Source: JAGOBP01 sp964550855 (lineage in GTDB: Bacteria; Chloroflexota; Anaerolineae; Fen-1058). Taken from it: a stretch of 64,000 bases of DNA. The notes under the pieces are model-generated. The model made no database searches, was not told the origin of the DNA, and saw only the letters and a list, made by a program, of their open reading frames with translations. The stretch's first letter is position 1. Each line of letters starts with the position of its first letter. The translations under genes were made by a program, and so were the position numbers. Shown in pieces: positions 15,438 through 23,272 of the stretch. Location: positions 18,891 to 82,890 of the forward strand of contig CAZKBQ010000016.1 in NCBI GenBank assembly GCA_964550855.1, written 5' to 3'.

Positions 15438-16064
15438 ATGCCGCACGTCCACGTGAGCGAGCACCCGCTGGTCAAGCACAAACTCACCCTGTTGCGCAGC
15501 ATCGACACCAAACCCAAGAAATTCCGCGAACTGGTGCGTGAACTGGCGATTTTGCTGGCCTACGAAGCCACCGCCGATCTGAACCTGGCGCCCAAGACGG
15601 TGATCACGCCCATGGGCGAAGCAGTTGGCCACGAACTCGGCGAAAAGATCGGCTTAGTACCGGTCCTGAGAGCAGGGCTGGGCATGGTCGAAGGTGTCTG
15701 GGAGATGATGCCCGCCGCCGAGGTCTGGCACATCGGTCTGTTCCGCGACGAGCGCACGCTGAAGCCCATCGCGTATTACAACCGCCTGCCCATCAGCCCG
15801 ACGGTGGATGTGTGCCTGGTGCTCGATCCCATGCTGGCGACCGGCGGCTCGGCCTCGGCCACGGTGGACATCCTCAAGCGCTGGGGGGCGCGCCGCATCA
15901 AGTACATGGGCCTGCTGGCCGCGCCCGAAGGCATCGCCAAACTCAGCGGCGATCATCCCGACGTGCCGATCTACATCGCAGCGATCGACGAGCGCCTCAA
16001 CGACATTGGCTACATCGTGCCGGGGCTGGGCGACGCGGGCGACCGGCAATTCGGCACAGGTTAA
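15438..16064 (+). CDS. upp: Uracil phosphoribosyltransferase
   Basis: This 208-residue pyrimidine-salvage enzyme converts uracil and PRPP to UMP. The PRPP-binding loop is LVLDPMLATGGSASATV. The uracil-binding C-terminal segment is YIVPGLGDAGDRQFGT. The N terminus VSEHPLVKHKLTLLR is diagnostic. AAGGAG sits seven bases before the ATG, and a promoter with TTGACA lies upstream. Length equals the family norm. It is the first of a rightward run with the dehydratase and the glycosyl-phosphate transferase, though 71 bp of heptamer-like sequence separates it from the next gene. Confidence 0.97.
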   Translation: MPHVHVSEHPLVKHKLTLLRSIDTKPKKFRELVRELAILLAYEATADLNLAPKTVITPMGEAVGHELGEKIGLVPVLRAGLGMVEGVWEMMPAAEVWHIGLFRDERTLKPIAYYNRLPISPTVDVCLVLDPMLATGGSASATVDILKRWGARRIKYMGLLAAPEGIAKLSGDHPDVPIYIAAIDERLNDIGYIVPGLGDAGDRQFGTG

Positions 16065-16069
16065 ACAGC

Positions 16070-16135
16070 CGACGAGTAACGGCTGACGAACAGCCCGCCT
16101 CAAGATTATTCCTTACTCGTCACTCATTACACGCC
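16070..16135 (+). repeat. Heptamer-like repeats abutting the dehydratase start
   Basis: Sequence directly before the ATG parses into 7-base units ATTCCTT, ACTCGTC, ACTCATT, ACACGCC (16108-16135). Before it, 16070-16095 contains related units in the opposite orientation (GACGAGTAACGGCTGACGAA). Very similar heptamers lie before the threonine synthase fusion at 54731-54793. Confidence 0.55.
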
Positions 16136-17089
16136 ATGTCCGCCCTGCCCCTTCACGCCATCTATCGCGCGCAGCAGCGCCTGGCGCCCTATCTCGCGCC
16201 GACGCCGTTGACGCGCTCGATCAGCCTAAGCGCACTGACGGGCTGTGACGTCTGGTTGAAATTGGAGAACCGCCAGCACACCGGCTCGTTCAAACCACGC
16301 GGCGCGCTGAACAAGATTCTGTCGCTGAGTGACGAAGATCGAGCGCGCGGCATTGTCGCCGCTTCGGCGGGCAATCATGCGCTGGGGGTGGCGTACGCGG
16401 CGCAGGTGTTGAGCCTGCCCAAAGTGGACGTGTTCGTGCAGGCCAACGCCGCGCCCGCCAAGATCGCCAAGCTGCGCCGCTATCCGATCGAGCTGCACCT
16501 GATCGGCGAGCTCTTCGACGAAGCGCAGGCGGCGGCGCTTGAGTTTGCGGCACAGCACGGCGGGACGTTCGTGTCGGCCTACGACGATCTGGACGTGACC
16601 GCCGGGCAGGGCACGATCGGGCTGGAGATACTGACCGCCCGGCCCGATCTGGAGACCATCATTGTGCCTACTGGTGGCGGCGGCCTGATCGCCGGCATCG
16701 CCGTCGTCGCCAAATCGCTCAATCCGATGATACGCGTCATCGGGGTCAATCCGGCCGCATCGCCGTCGGCCTATCTGTCCAAACGCGACGGCTATCCGTA
16801 TGAAACTTACGCCAACGAACCAACGCTGGCGCACGGCCTGGCGGGCGGCTTTGGCCGCGTGCCGTTCATGGTCGGCATGATGTTGATCGACGACATTGTG
16901 CTGGTGAGCGAAGACGACCTGAAGCACGCCATGGCCGCGTTGATCGATACCGATCAGCTGCTGGCCGAGGCATCCGGCGCGGCAGGCGTGGCCGCGCTGC
17001 TGGCGGGTAAAGTGGCGAATGCGGGCGACTGCGCGGTGATCATCACGGGCGGCAACGTCGATGCGGCAACGCTGAAACAAGTATTGTGA
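16136..17089 (+). CDS. PLP-dependent threonine dehydratase / serine racemase-like enzyme
   Basis: This 317-residue fold-type II PLP enzyme lacks the regulatory ACT domain of biosynthetic IlvA, so it resembles the short catabolic TdcB/serine racemase group. It would deaminate threonine to 2-oxobutyrate, or act on serine. The cofactor lysine lies in NRQHTGSFKPRGA. The phosphate-binding loop is PTGGGGLIAG, and SAGNHALGVA holds the Asn contacting PLP. ATG 16136 is chosen because SALPLHAIYRAQQRLAPYLAPTPL matches the family N terminus; the much longer frame reads through upp out of register. Its stop overlaps the GTG start of the next gene. Confidence 0.9.
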   Translation: MSALPLHAIYRAQQRLAPYLAPTPLTRSISLSALTGCDVWLKLENRQHTGSFKPRGALNKILSLSDEDRARGIVAASAGNHALGVAYAAQVLSLPKVDVFVQANAAPAKIAKLRRYPIELHLIGELFDEAQAAALEFAAQHGGTFVSAYDDLDVTAGQGTIGLEILTARPDLETIIVPTGGGGLIAGIAVVAKSLNPMIRVIGVNPAASPSAYLSKRDGYPYETYANEPTLAHGLAGGFGRVPFMVGMMLIDDIVLVSEDDLKHAMAALIDTDQLLAEASGAAGVAALLAGKVANAGDCAVIITGGNVDAATLKQVL

Positions 17090-18126
17090 CGTCATTCTTC
17101 GCCATCTTCGCCGTTTCGCTGGCACTGTCATTGGCGCTCACCCCGCTTGCCGCGCGGCTGGGTCTGCGCCTCAACCTCGCCGATGAGCCGGGCGGCCGCC
17201 GCCGGCATCACGGCAAGATCGCGCGCACCGGCGGCCTTGCCATCTACGTCAGTTTCATGGCGGGGGTGCTGCTGACGCTCACGCTCGATCTGCCGCGCAG
17301 CGATCCAAATGAAGGGACGCGGCTCGCCGGCCTGATCGCCGGCACCACCGTGATGTTCATCTTCGGCCTGCTGGACGATCGGTTTGAATTCCGATCGGGC
17401 GTGCAGTTTGCCGCGCAGTTGTTGGCGTCGGTTATCGCCATCGCCTCGCTGATCATCATCGAGCGCTTCAACAATCCGTTCAACAACGAGCCGGTCATCA
17501 TCGACAGCGCCGTTCTCATCGTCGCGCTGTCGTTGTTCTGGCTCATGGGCATGATGAACACCGTCAACTGGCTGGACGGACTGGACGGGCTGGCGGCCGG
17601 CATTGCCGCGATCTTCAGCGCGATCCTGTTCATCGCCATGTTACGTGAAACTCCGGAACAGCAGCCGCAGCTGAGCCTGGCCCCCCTGCCCCTGGCGCTG
17701 CTGGGCGCGACGCTGGGCTTTCTGCCGTACAACTTTTACCCGGCGCGCGTGTTCATGGGCTCGAGCGGCGCGCTGGTGCTGGGCTTTGCGTTGGGCAGCC
17801 TGGGCATCATCGGCGGGGCGAAGGTCGCCACGGTGCTGCTGGTGCTGGCCGTGCCGATCATCGATGTGGCGTGGCTGATTGTATGGCGAATCGAGCACGG
17901 CCGATCACCATTTGCGGGCGGGCGCGATCATCTGCACTTCCGATTGCTTGATCTGGGCCTCACGCAGCGACAGATAGTCGGCGGCTACTGGCTCATCAGC
18001 GGGCTGTTTGGCGCACTGGCGCTGGTGATTGAAGCTCGCATCTACAAACTGCTGGCGCTGGGCGTGCTGGCGCTGGTGACGTTGATAGTCCTGATCGTTG
18101 TGGCGCGGCGAAGCACCGACCGGTGA
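17086..18126 (+). CDS. Undecaprenyl-phosphate glycosyl-1-phosphate transferase (WecA/TagO type)
   Basis: This 346-residue polytopic membrane enzyme transfers a sugar-1-phosphate, usually GlcNAc-1-P, to undecaprenyl phosphate to start surface-polymer synthesis. About ten hydrophobic helices are visible. Signatures of the MraY/WecA superfamily are the early DEPGGRRRHHGKIARTGGLAIY, the Mg-binding GLLDDRFEFRSG, NTVNWLDGLDGLAAG, and the cytoplasmic loop GRDHLHFRLLDLG. The GTG start overlaps the dehydratase stop (GTGA). WecA/TagO is favoured over MraY because the sequence lacks MraY-specific motifs and no mur genes are near. Confidence 0.9.
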   Translation: MTSFFAIFAVSLALSLALTPLAARLGLRLNLADEPGGRRRHHGKIARTGGLAIYVSFMAGVLLTLTLDLPRSDPNEGTRLAGLIAGTTVMFIFGLLDDRFEFRSGVQFAAQLLASVIAIASLIIIERFNNPFNNEPVIIDSAVLIVALSLFWLMGMMNTVNWLDGLDGLAAGIAAIFSAILFIAMLRETPEQQPQLSLAPLPLALLGATLGFLPYNFYPARVFMGSSGALVLGFALGSLGIIGGAKVATVLLVLAVPIIDVAWLIVWRIEHGRSPFAGGRDHLHFRLLDLGLTQRQIVGGYWLISGLFGALALVIEARIYKLLALGVLALVTLIVLIVVARRSTDR

Positions 18127-18176
18127 GTGCCCGCTGCGCAGCTGCGACGTGGAAGTGAACGGCGGCCTGCAGTTGA

Positions 18177-18977
18177 TCAACGCCTCCGCTTGCGCGGCGT
18201 GGATTGCTGATCATCGACCGATGTCGTATAGGCCACGCGCTGCCCTTTGACGCGCCCCACCATCAATTCGCCGAACCAGATTATGATCAAGAACGGCACG
18301 TTGACGACGAGCGTAATCGTGAACGCGGCCGCCAGCCAGCGCAGACCTTCGCCGATCAGATTGCCCACGCCCTCCACCGCCGAATTCAGGCCGAACACCA
18401 AAGCCAGCAGCAGCATCAACACACTGAACAGGATCACCGGCGGCCACGTCACCCGATCGGCCGGGCTGGGCACCATGGCGTTGGCAATGGCAAACAACAG
18501 GTACAGCCACAACCAGGCATCGGGGGCATTGAGCACGCCGCTCAGGGACGCAATGACCCCGCCGATGTTTTCGGCGCGCACCGCCTCGCCCAGCGTGCTC
18601 ACGCCGAACGCATACGTACTGATCAACAGCACGGCCAGGCCGCCAAACAACAGCGGCGCCAGCCCGATCAGACTGGCGCGCAGCGCATCCACCCGTTCCA
18701 CCTGCACCGATCCCAATCGGATGTGGCCGTCGGGCTGGCGGCGCGGAATGATGGTGAGATTGGCCGACTTGACGCCGAGCAGCGTCGCCATCAAAGCGTG
18801 CGACACCTCGTGCAGCGCCACGCCCGGCAGCAGCGGCAGCGCATACAACACGACCGCCATCTCCGGATCGCCGGTGAGCAAATACGCCACGCCGTGCAGA
18901 TGCCGATGGATCCATTTCTGCACCAGCACCAGCAGCATGAACGACACGACGAACCACAGATACGGTGTAATGGACAT
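18177..18977 (-). CDS. M50-like membrane zinc metalloprotease
   Basis: This 266-residue membrane protein has six or so hydrophobic helices. HEVSH (His56-Glu57-His60) in VALHEVSHALMATLLGVK is an intact HExxH zinc site inside a hydrophobic stretch, as in site-2-type or DUF3267-like intramembrane proteases. The second metal-ligand motif (NxxPxxxxDG) is not obvious, although NAMVPSPADR is a candidate. The C terminus is a basic tail (STPRKRRR). Intramembrane proteases of this kind often release regulators, but the substrate is unknown. The gene is convergent with the transferase (51 bp apart) and divergent from HU. Confidence 0.65.
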   Translation of the reverse strand: MSITPYLWFVVSFMLLVLVQKWIHRHLHGVAYLLTGDPEMAVVLYALPLLPGVALHEVSHALMATLLGVKSANLTIIPRRQPDGHIRLGSVQVERVDALRASLIGLAPLLFGGLAVLLISTYAFGVSTLGEAVRAENIGGVIASLSGVLNAPDAWLWLYLLFAIANAMVPSPADRVTWPPVILFSVLMLLLALVFGLNSAVEGVGNLIGEGLRWLAAAFTITLVVNVPFLIIIWFGELMVGRVKGQRVAYTTSVDDQQSTPRKRRR

Positions 18978-19112
18978 GATCGGCTCGACAAGCCCTCGCT
19001 TCAGCCGCGGCGCTTTCCGATAGACGTCGGTCCGGCCAAATGCGGTTGACTCAAACAGGCTGAAAACAAGCCCTTTGCGCGCTCACCCGCGTCCGCGCAC
19101 AGCGTTGACGAT

Positions 19113-19141
19113 TTGCCTTTTTTCAAGACACTCGATATACT
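19113..19141 (+). promoter_or_regulatory. Promoter of the HU gene
   Basis: TTGCCT (19113-19118), 17 bases, TATACT (19136-19141). The predicted start near 19148 leaves a UTR of about 50 bases before the ATG, with AAGGAG eight bases upstream of it. Confidence 0.6.
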
Positions 19142-19197
19142 AGCGTTAGCTCAGCACGCCCCCGCACACGGGCGAAACCACTCCAAGGAGAAATAGC

Positions 19198-19515
19198 ATG
19201 GCGGGCAAACGTTTGACCAAATCAGAGTTCATCGGCGCGATCGCCAAAGAGAGCGGCCTCGAAAAGAAGCAAGTGGTGGCCGCGCTGGATGGACTGAACG
19301 CCGTGGTCGTGAAGCAGCTCAGCAAGGGCGCGGGCGAAGTGGTGCTCCCCGGCCTGCTGAAGCTGGTCACGGTCAAGAAGCCGGCCGTTAAAGAGCGCCA
19401 GGGCCGCAATCCGTTCACCGGCGAGATGACGACCTTCAAAGCCAAGCCGGCCACCAAAGTCGTCAAGGCCCGCCCGGTCAAGGCCCTCAAAGACGCCGTC
19501 ATCGCCAAGAAGTAG
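19198..19515 (+). CDS. HU/IHF-family nucleoid DNA-binding protein
   Basis: This 105-residue basic DNA-binding protein dimerises and bends DNA. It starts KRLTKSEFIGAIAKESGLEKKQV, has the dimer core LPGLLKLVTVKKPA, and the DNA-embracing arm around RQGRNPFTGEMTTFKAKPATKVVKARP. The arm contains the conserved RNP motif with the intercalating proline. Compared with 90-residue HU, the C-terminal helix is slightly longer and Lys-rich. It is monocistronic with its own promoter and a bidirectional terminator. Confidence 0.93.
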   Translation: MAGKRLTKSEFIGAIAKESGLEKKQVVAALDGLNAVVVKQLSKGAGEVVLPGLLKLVTVKKPAVKERQGRNPFTGEMTTFKAKPATKVVKARPVKALKDAVIAKK

Positions 19516-19533
19516 TTTCCGCCACTTGCAACA

Positions 19534-19564
19534 AAAATTGCCCCGGCAAGCCGGGGCTTTTTGT
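19534..19564. terminator. Bidirectional terminator between HU and tpiA
   Basis: GCCCCGG (19540-19546) and CCGGGGC (19551-19557) form a 7-bp stem with loop CAAG. It is followed by TTTTTGTTG rightward and by AATTTTTGT leftward, so it can end both convergent transcripts. Confidence 0.88.
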
Positions 19565-19574
19565 TGTCGCCGCT

Positions 19575-20339
19575 CTACTTCACTTTGGCCGTGCTCTTGA
19601 TGATCTCGGCGAAGTCGTTGGCCTTCAGTGAAGCGCCGCCCACCAGCGCGCCGTCCAGATCGGGCATGCTCATGAACTCGACGATGTTGGCCGGGGTCAC
19701 ACTGCCGCCATACTGCACCCGAATGAGCTGAGCCGTTTCTTCACCGAACATCTCGCTCAGCGGTCCGCGGATATTCAAGGCGACCACGCTATTCGCGCCC
19801 GCGCCGGTGGCGGCCTTGCCGGTGCCGATGGCCCACACCGGTTCATACGCAATCACGATCGATTTGGCCTGCTCAACGGTCAGTCCGGCCAGCCCGCGCC
19901 GCACCTGCCCGCTGACCACCTGCGCGGTCTCGCCCGCCTCATACTGGGCCAGCGTCTCGCCCACACACACGATCGGCTGCAGCCCTTTGTTCAGCGCCGC
20001 CTTGACGCGCTTGTTCACGGTCTCATCCGTCTCGCCAAAGTACTGGCGGCGCTCGCTGTGCCCGATGATTACGCACTCCGCCAAGCCCTTCAGCATTGCT
20101 CCTGAGATCTCGCCGGTGTAGGCGCCCTTCTCTTCCCAGAACATATTCTGGGCGCCGACCTTGATCTTGCTGCCGCGTAGCGCGTCGGCCACGGCGCTGA
20201 GCGCCACGAACGGCGGGCACACGGCCATTTCGACGGTGTCAATATCGATGACCAGTCGGCGCAGTTCACGCACCAGCTCCACGGCTTCGTCGACGGTCTT
20301 GTTCATCTTCCAGTTGCCGGCAATAAATGGGGTTCGCAT
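19575..20339 (-). CDS. tpiA: Triosephosphate isomerase
   Basis: This 254-residue TIM-barrel enzyme interconverts dihydroxyacetone phosphate and glyceraldehyde-3-phosphate. NWKMN holds the N-terminal Asn and Lys. The catalytic His is in IIGHSERRQYFGE, the catalytic Glu in AYEPVWAIGTGKAA with the mobile loop 6, and the phosphate site is YGGSV. ATG 20339 (MRTPFIAGNWKMN) is chosen because it has AGGAG six bases upstream and gives the normal N terminus; the longer frame adds 12 unsupported residues. A TATAAT box on the minus strand at 20379-20374 suggests its own promoter. The usual glycolytic neighbours gap and pgk are not next to it. Confidence 0.97.
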   Translation of the reverse strand: MRTPFIAGNWKMNKTVDEAVELVRELRRLVIDIDTVEMAVCPPFVALSAVADALRGSKIKVGAQNMFWEEKGAYTGEISGAMLKGLAECVIIGHSERRQYFGETDETVNKRVKAALNKGLQPIVCVGETLAQYEAGETAQVVSGQVRRGLAGLTVEQAKSIVIAYEPVWAIGTGKAATGAGANSVVALNIRGPLSEMFGEETAQLIRVQYGGSVTPANIVEFMSMPDLDGALVGGASLKANDFAEIIKSTAKVK

Positions 20340-20373
20340 GATCATCTCCTGTGCCCCGCAAAGTGTTGCCAGC

Positions 20374-20379
20374 ATTATA
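20374..20379 (-). promoter_or_regulatory. Putative -10 of tpiA
   Basis: On the minus strand GGTATAAT lies about 34 bases before the tpiA ATG, giving a UTR of about 28 bases. No convincing -35 hexamer is visible in the very GC-rich upstream sequence. Confidence 0.4.
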
Positions 20380-20405
20380 CCCGAACCGGCGGCGGGCGGC
20401 CGCCC

Positions 20406-21707
20406 TCAATCCTGCAGCGCCACGGGCAGCAGCACAGCGTACAACCGTTGGGTGGTCAATCCGCCAAAATCCAGATACACATTTTGCACCTGCACTAGGA
20501 ACTGCGCCGTCGGGTCGCCGGCGATCGTAAACGTGATCAGATTGTGCGGCAGCAGCGCGCTTGGCGACAGGGGCAGTCTCACCCGCTGCAGCCCAGTGGC
20601 GATGAACGGCTGCGGCGGACAAAAGGCGTTGAAGCAGACCGTCAGCGGCGGCGGCGGCCCGAACTGCGGAATAACCTGAAATTCAAAATCGAGCACGGGC
20701 TGACTGATCCGCCAGAAGTCCGCCGGATCGATCGGGCGTTCCATCGGAATCTGGCACTGCCCGTCCACGCTGCCACAGCTGCCGTTGCCGCGTCCGCCCG
20801 TCAGCGTATTCGTCGGCGCCACACCGCTGCCGCCGTGATCGGACGACCACCAGAAGAACTGCTCGTTGGGATTCATCTGTGCGGCAATCGAACCAAGCGT
20901 CTGCGTGAGATTACGGCGCGTGGCGGAGATCACCGTGATGCCCGGATTGGGCGGAAATGGATCGCCGTCGGCGTCGCGGCCGGTGGGCCACTGGCCGTTA
21001 TCATACAGCACGTGAATCTGGCCGGCGGTGTAGCCGTAGGTCGAGGTGAGCAGATTGTATATCCGTACCAGATCGCCCCAGTGCCGCGCGCCGTTGGGAT
21101 TGCCCGCAAACAAAATGGCGTGAAACGACTGCGCGCCTGTGATGGCGACCGTCTGCGAATTGGGGCCTGATCCATATACTTGCGGATTCTCCAACGGGTT
21201 CGCGCCGTTTGGCCCGGTGGGATCATTCTTGGCCGCTTCACCCGCGGCCGTGCTGATGGGCTGGGTGGGCGACATGGCCAGACTCTGCGCCAGCGCCCGC
21301 AAATAGAAGTCCTCCGACGCGCCGCCCCAGCTGCACTGATTATGCCGTGAAGCCGATTGCGCCGACAGCGTGCAGCTGATGCCCGCTCGCGCCAATTCGT
21401 CGATCATGCCGCCGCCGAAGCACTGTCCGAACACAAACACCATGCTCTGGCAGTTGGTGATGCCCAGCGTCGAGGTGATGTAATACACAAACTCCCGATC
21501 CCAGATCGTATCGCCGCCGGCCGCTGGCAGGTTGGAATTCTGATCGTCGGGCTGCGGCACCCACTCGGTGTATGGCGGCCCGCTCGCCACCGAAGCAGCG
21601 GCGTCGCGCACCAGCCCCAGCACGCCCGCCAGCATTACCCCCGCGACCAGCAGGCCGGCCGCCACCACTACCGTAGAACGGACACGCGATCGATGGTTGC
21701 GGTACAT
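20406..21707 (-). CDS. Exported caspase/legumain-like (C13-type) peptidase, permuted motif order
   Basis: 433 residues. An N-terminal membrane or signal segment (residues 12-33) follows a basic start. A segment resembling the Cys half of C13-like peptidases comes first: SMVFVFGQCFGGGMIDEL (Cys96), then CTLSAQSASRHNQCSWGG. A segment resembling the His half follows: FHAILFAGNPNGARHWGDL, VRIYNLLTSTYGYTAGQIHVLYDNG, then FFWWSSDHGGSG (His291). In ordinary C13 and caspase folds the His strand precedes the Cys strand, so the order is swapped. The C-terminal 130 residues look like a beta-rich domain. ATG 21707 has GGGAGG five bases upstream; a longer 521-residue frame would extend across the promoter. 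The substrate is unknown. Confidence 0.65.
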   Translation of the reverse strand: MYRNHRSRVRSTVVVAAGLLVAGVMLAGVLGLVRDAAASVASGPPYTEWVPQPDDQNSNLPAAGGDTIWDREFVYYITSTLGITNCQSMVFVFGQCFGGGMIDELARAGISCTLSAQSASRHNQCSWGGASEDFYLRALAQSLAMSPTQPISTAAGEAAKNDPTGPNGANPLENPQVYGSGPNSQTVAITGAQSFHAILFAGNPNGARHWGDLVRIYNLLTSTYGYTAGQIHVLYDNGQWPTGRDADGDPFPPNPGITVISATRRNLTQTLGSIAAQMNPNEQFFWWSSDHGGSGVAPTNTLTGGRGNGSCGSVDGQCQIPMERPIDPADFWRISQPVLDFEFQVIPQFGPPPPLTVCFNAFCPPQPFIATGLQRVRLPLSPSALLPHNLITFTIAGDPTAQFLVQVQNVYLDFGGLTTQRLYAVLLPVALQD

Positions 21708-21734
21708 GGCGCCCTCCCAAGCTTGAGATAAACC

Positions 21735-21764
21735 AGTATAAGGGCCGGAGTCAATCGGTGTCAA
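21735..21764 (-). promoter_or_regulatory. Promoter of the C13-like peptidase gene
   Basis: Minus strand TTGACA (21764-21759), 18 bases, TATACT (21740-21735), start near 21728 and a UTR of about 20 bases containing the GGGAGG ribosome site. Confidence 0.65.
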
Positions 21765-21878
21765 TATCAGAGCCGTGAAAGCGCGGCTTGTGCGCGCAGC
21801 TTCAAATCCGAGAACCATCGTCGCCGGCGACCAGCTGCCCGAGACGGTTGAATATGGTATGATTGGGCGCGAATCAGC

Positions 21879-23204
21879 ATGGACATTGCGCCGATCGTTA
21901 TCGCTTACTTCATTCCAATTGGCATCATTCTCATCGCCTGGGGCAGCTGGGACGAAGCGCGCGCCCGCCACGATGCGGCCGTGACGCTGTTTATCATCGC
22001 ACTGGCCAGCTGCGCCTATGCGGCGCTGGGTTTCGCGTTCAACTTCGGCGGCGTCGGCCTGCGCCCCGATGCGCCCGCCGGCTTAGCCGGCCTCGATCGC
22101 ATGTGGTCGCCGGTCGGTGGCGCCGACAGCGCCTACTGGGGCGTAGTCGGCCTGAACGGCTTCATGCTCGAAGCCGACACCGCCGCGCCGGGCAGCACGG
22201 CCCTGCTCTTCACGCTGTTTGTTCACCAACTCCCGATCGTCTTAGCAGCCGCCCTGATACCCACGCTGGCGCTATCGGGCCGCGCCCGTCCGGCCGCCAT
22301 CGTGCCGCTCACGGTCGTCACCACCAGCGTCACCGTCGCGCTGATCGGCGCGTGGACGTGGGGCGGCGGCTGGCTGTTCAACCTGGGGTACAGCGCCAAG
22401 TTCGGCCACGGCTTCATCGACACGGGCGGCGCGGCATCCATCTTTGCAGCGGCCGGCTGTGCGGCGCTGGCCGCGCTGCTGGCGCTGGGCATCCGGCGCT
22501 CGCCCCGGGCGGCCCCGGAACTGCCGCCGTCGATGCGGCCGCTGCGGTCGGTCACGGGCGCGCTGCTGCTGGGCCTGGGCGTGCTGGGCTGGCTCGCTAC
22601 CAATCCGGTCCTGCTCAACATTCGATCAATCGATCTGTCGCGCGCCATGGTCAACGTGCTGCTGGCCGCTTCGGCCGCCGTCATCGTCGCATTTGGCTAT
22701 GGCTGGTTCACCACCGGCCGCCCCAACGCCCAGCTGGCGTCGCGCGGTGCGCTGGCCGGGCTGGTGGCCGCGCTGGCCGGAGCACCTTTCCTCCCCGCGT
22801 GGGCGGCGTTCGTCACGGGCGGCATCGCCGGCGCGTTGCTGCCGCCGGGCATGGTCCTGGTTCAACGCCTGCTGCACTTGGACGACGCCCCGGGCTTCGT
22901 GGCCGCAACCGGGCTGGCCGGTCTGTGGTCGATTCTGGCTGTGGGCGTGTTGGCAGACGGCGTTTACGGTGCGGGCTGGGCGGGCGTGGGCATCAGCGAA
23001 TATCTGGGCGTTCCCGGCCAGGGCGTGACCGGCTTGATTGCTGCCGCGAATCTGCCGGCCGATCCCGGACAGTTTTCTGCACAGTTGACCGGCCTCCTGA
23101 CGATCGCGGTTGTCTCGTTCATGGTCACATGGCTGACGACGCGCCCCCTGCGGCGCTTTGTATACCCATCCGAAATCGCCGAACAGGACACCGATCTCCT
23201 CTGA
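21879..23204 (+). CDS. Amt/Rh-family membrane protein lacking the twin pore histidines
   Basis: This 441-residue protein has about eleven hydrophobic helices in the Amt pattern. Recognisable blocks are WGSWDEARARH, GGGWLFNLGY, FVTGGIAGALLPPG and LWSILAVGVLADGVYG. Aligning by motif, the first pore histidine of AmtB (VVHINAG) corresponds to Asp181 (GFIDTGGAA) and the second (DDALDxFGVHG) to Thr344 (DDAPGFVAATG). Both twin-His residues are therefore replaced, so ordinary ammonium conduction is doubtful and a sensory or different transport role is possible. A multi-domain sensor kinase with its own promoter starts 69 bp downstream. ATG 21879 is the start that gives the hydrophobic N terminus; overlapping frames here are shadows. 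Confidence 0.75.
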   Translation: MDIAPIVIAYFIPIGIILIAWGSWDEARARHDAAVTLFIIALASCAYAALGFAFNFGGVGLRPDAPAGLAGLDRMWSPVGGADSAYWGVVGLNGFMLEADTAAPGSTALLFTLFVHQLPIVLAAALIPTLALSGRARPAAIVPLTVVTTSVTVALIGAWTWGGGWLFNLGYSAKFGHGFIDTGGAASIFAAAGCAALAALLALGIRRSPRAAPELPPSMRPLRSVTGALLLGLGVLGWLATNPVLLNIRSIDLSRAMVNVLLAASAAVIVAFGYGWFTTGRPNAQLASRGALAGLVAALAGAPFLPAWAAFVTGGIAGALLPPGMVLVQRLLHLDDAPGFVAATGLAGLWSILAVGVLADGVYGAGWAGVGISEYLGVPGQGVTGLIAAANLPADPGQFSAQLTGLLTIAVVSFMVTWLTTRPLRRFVYPSEIAEQDTDLL

Positions 23205-23223
23205 GTGAAGGCCTCTCTGCGCC

Positions 23224-23251
23224 TTGCACGGCTCCTTGCCGATGATATAAT
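23224..23251 (+). promoter_or_regulatory. Promoter of the signalling cluster's first kinase
   Basis: TTGCAC (23224-23229), 16 bases, TATAAT (23246-23251). The predicted start near 23258 leaves a short UTR of about 15 bases before ATG 23273. Confidence 0.6.
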
Positions 23252-23272
23252 CACTCGCAATCGAGGCCGCGC

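Noticed and set aside
21708..21971. Longer 521-codon start for the C13-like peptidase
   Set aside because: It would run over the TTGACA/TATACT promoter and across the divergent Amt-like start, and the shorter start has a good ribosome site and begins just before the membrane segment.
21863..23245. 460-codon frame overlapping the Amt-like gene
   Set aside because: Its translation is Arg/Gly/His-rich low complexity, a frame-shifted shadow of the hydrophobic Amt-like protein.
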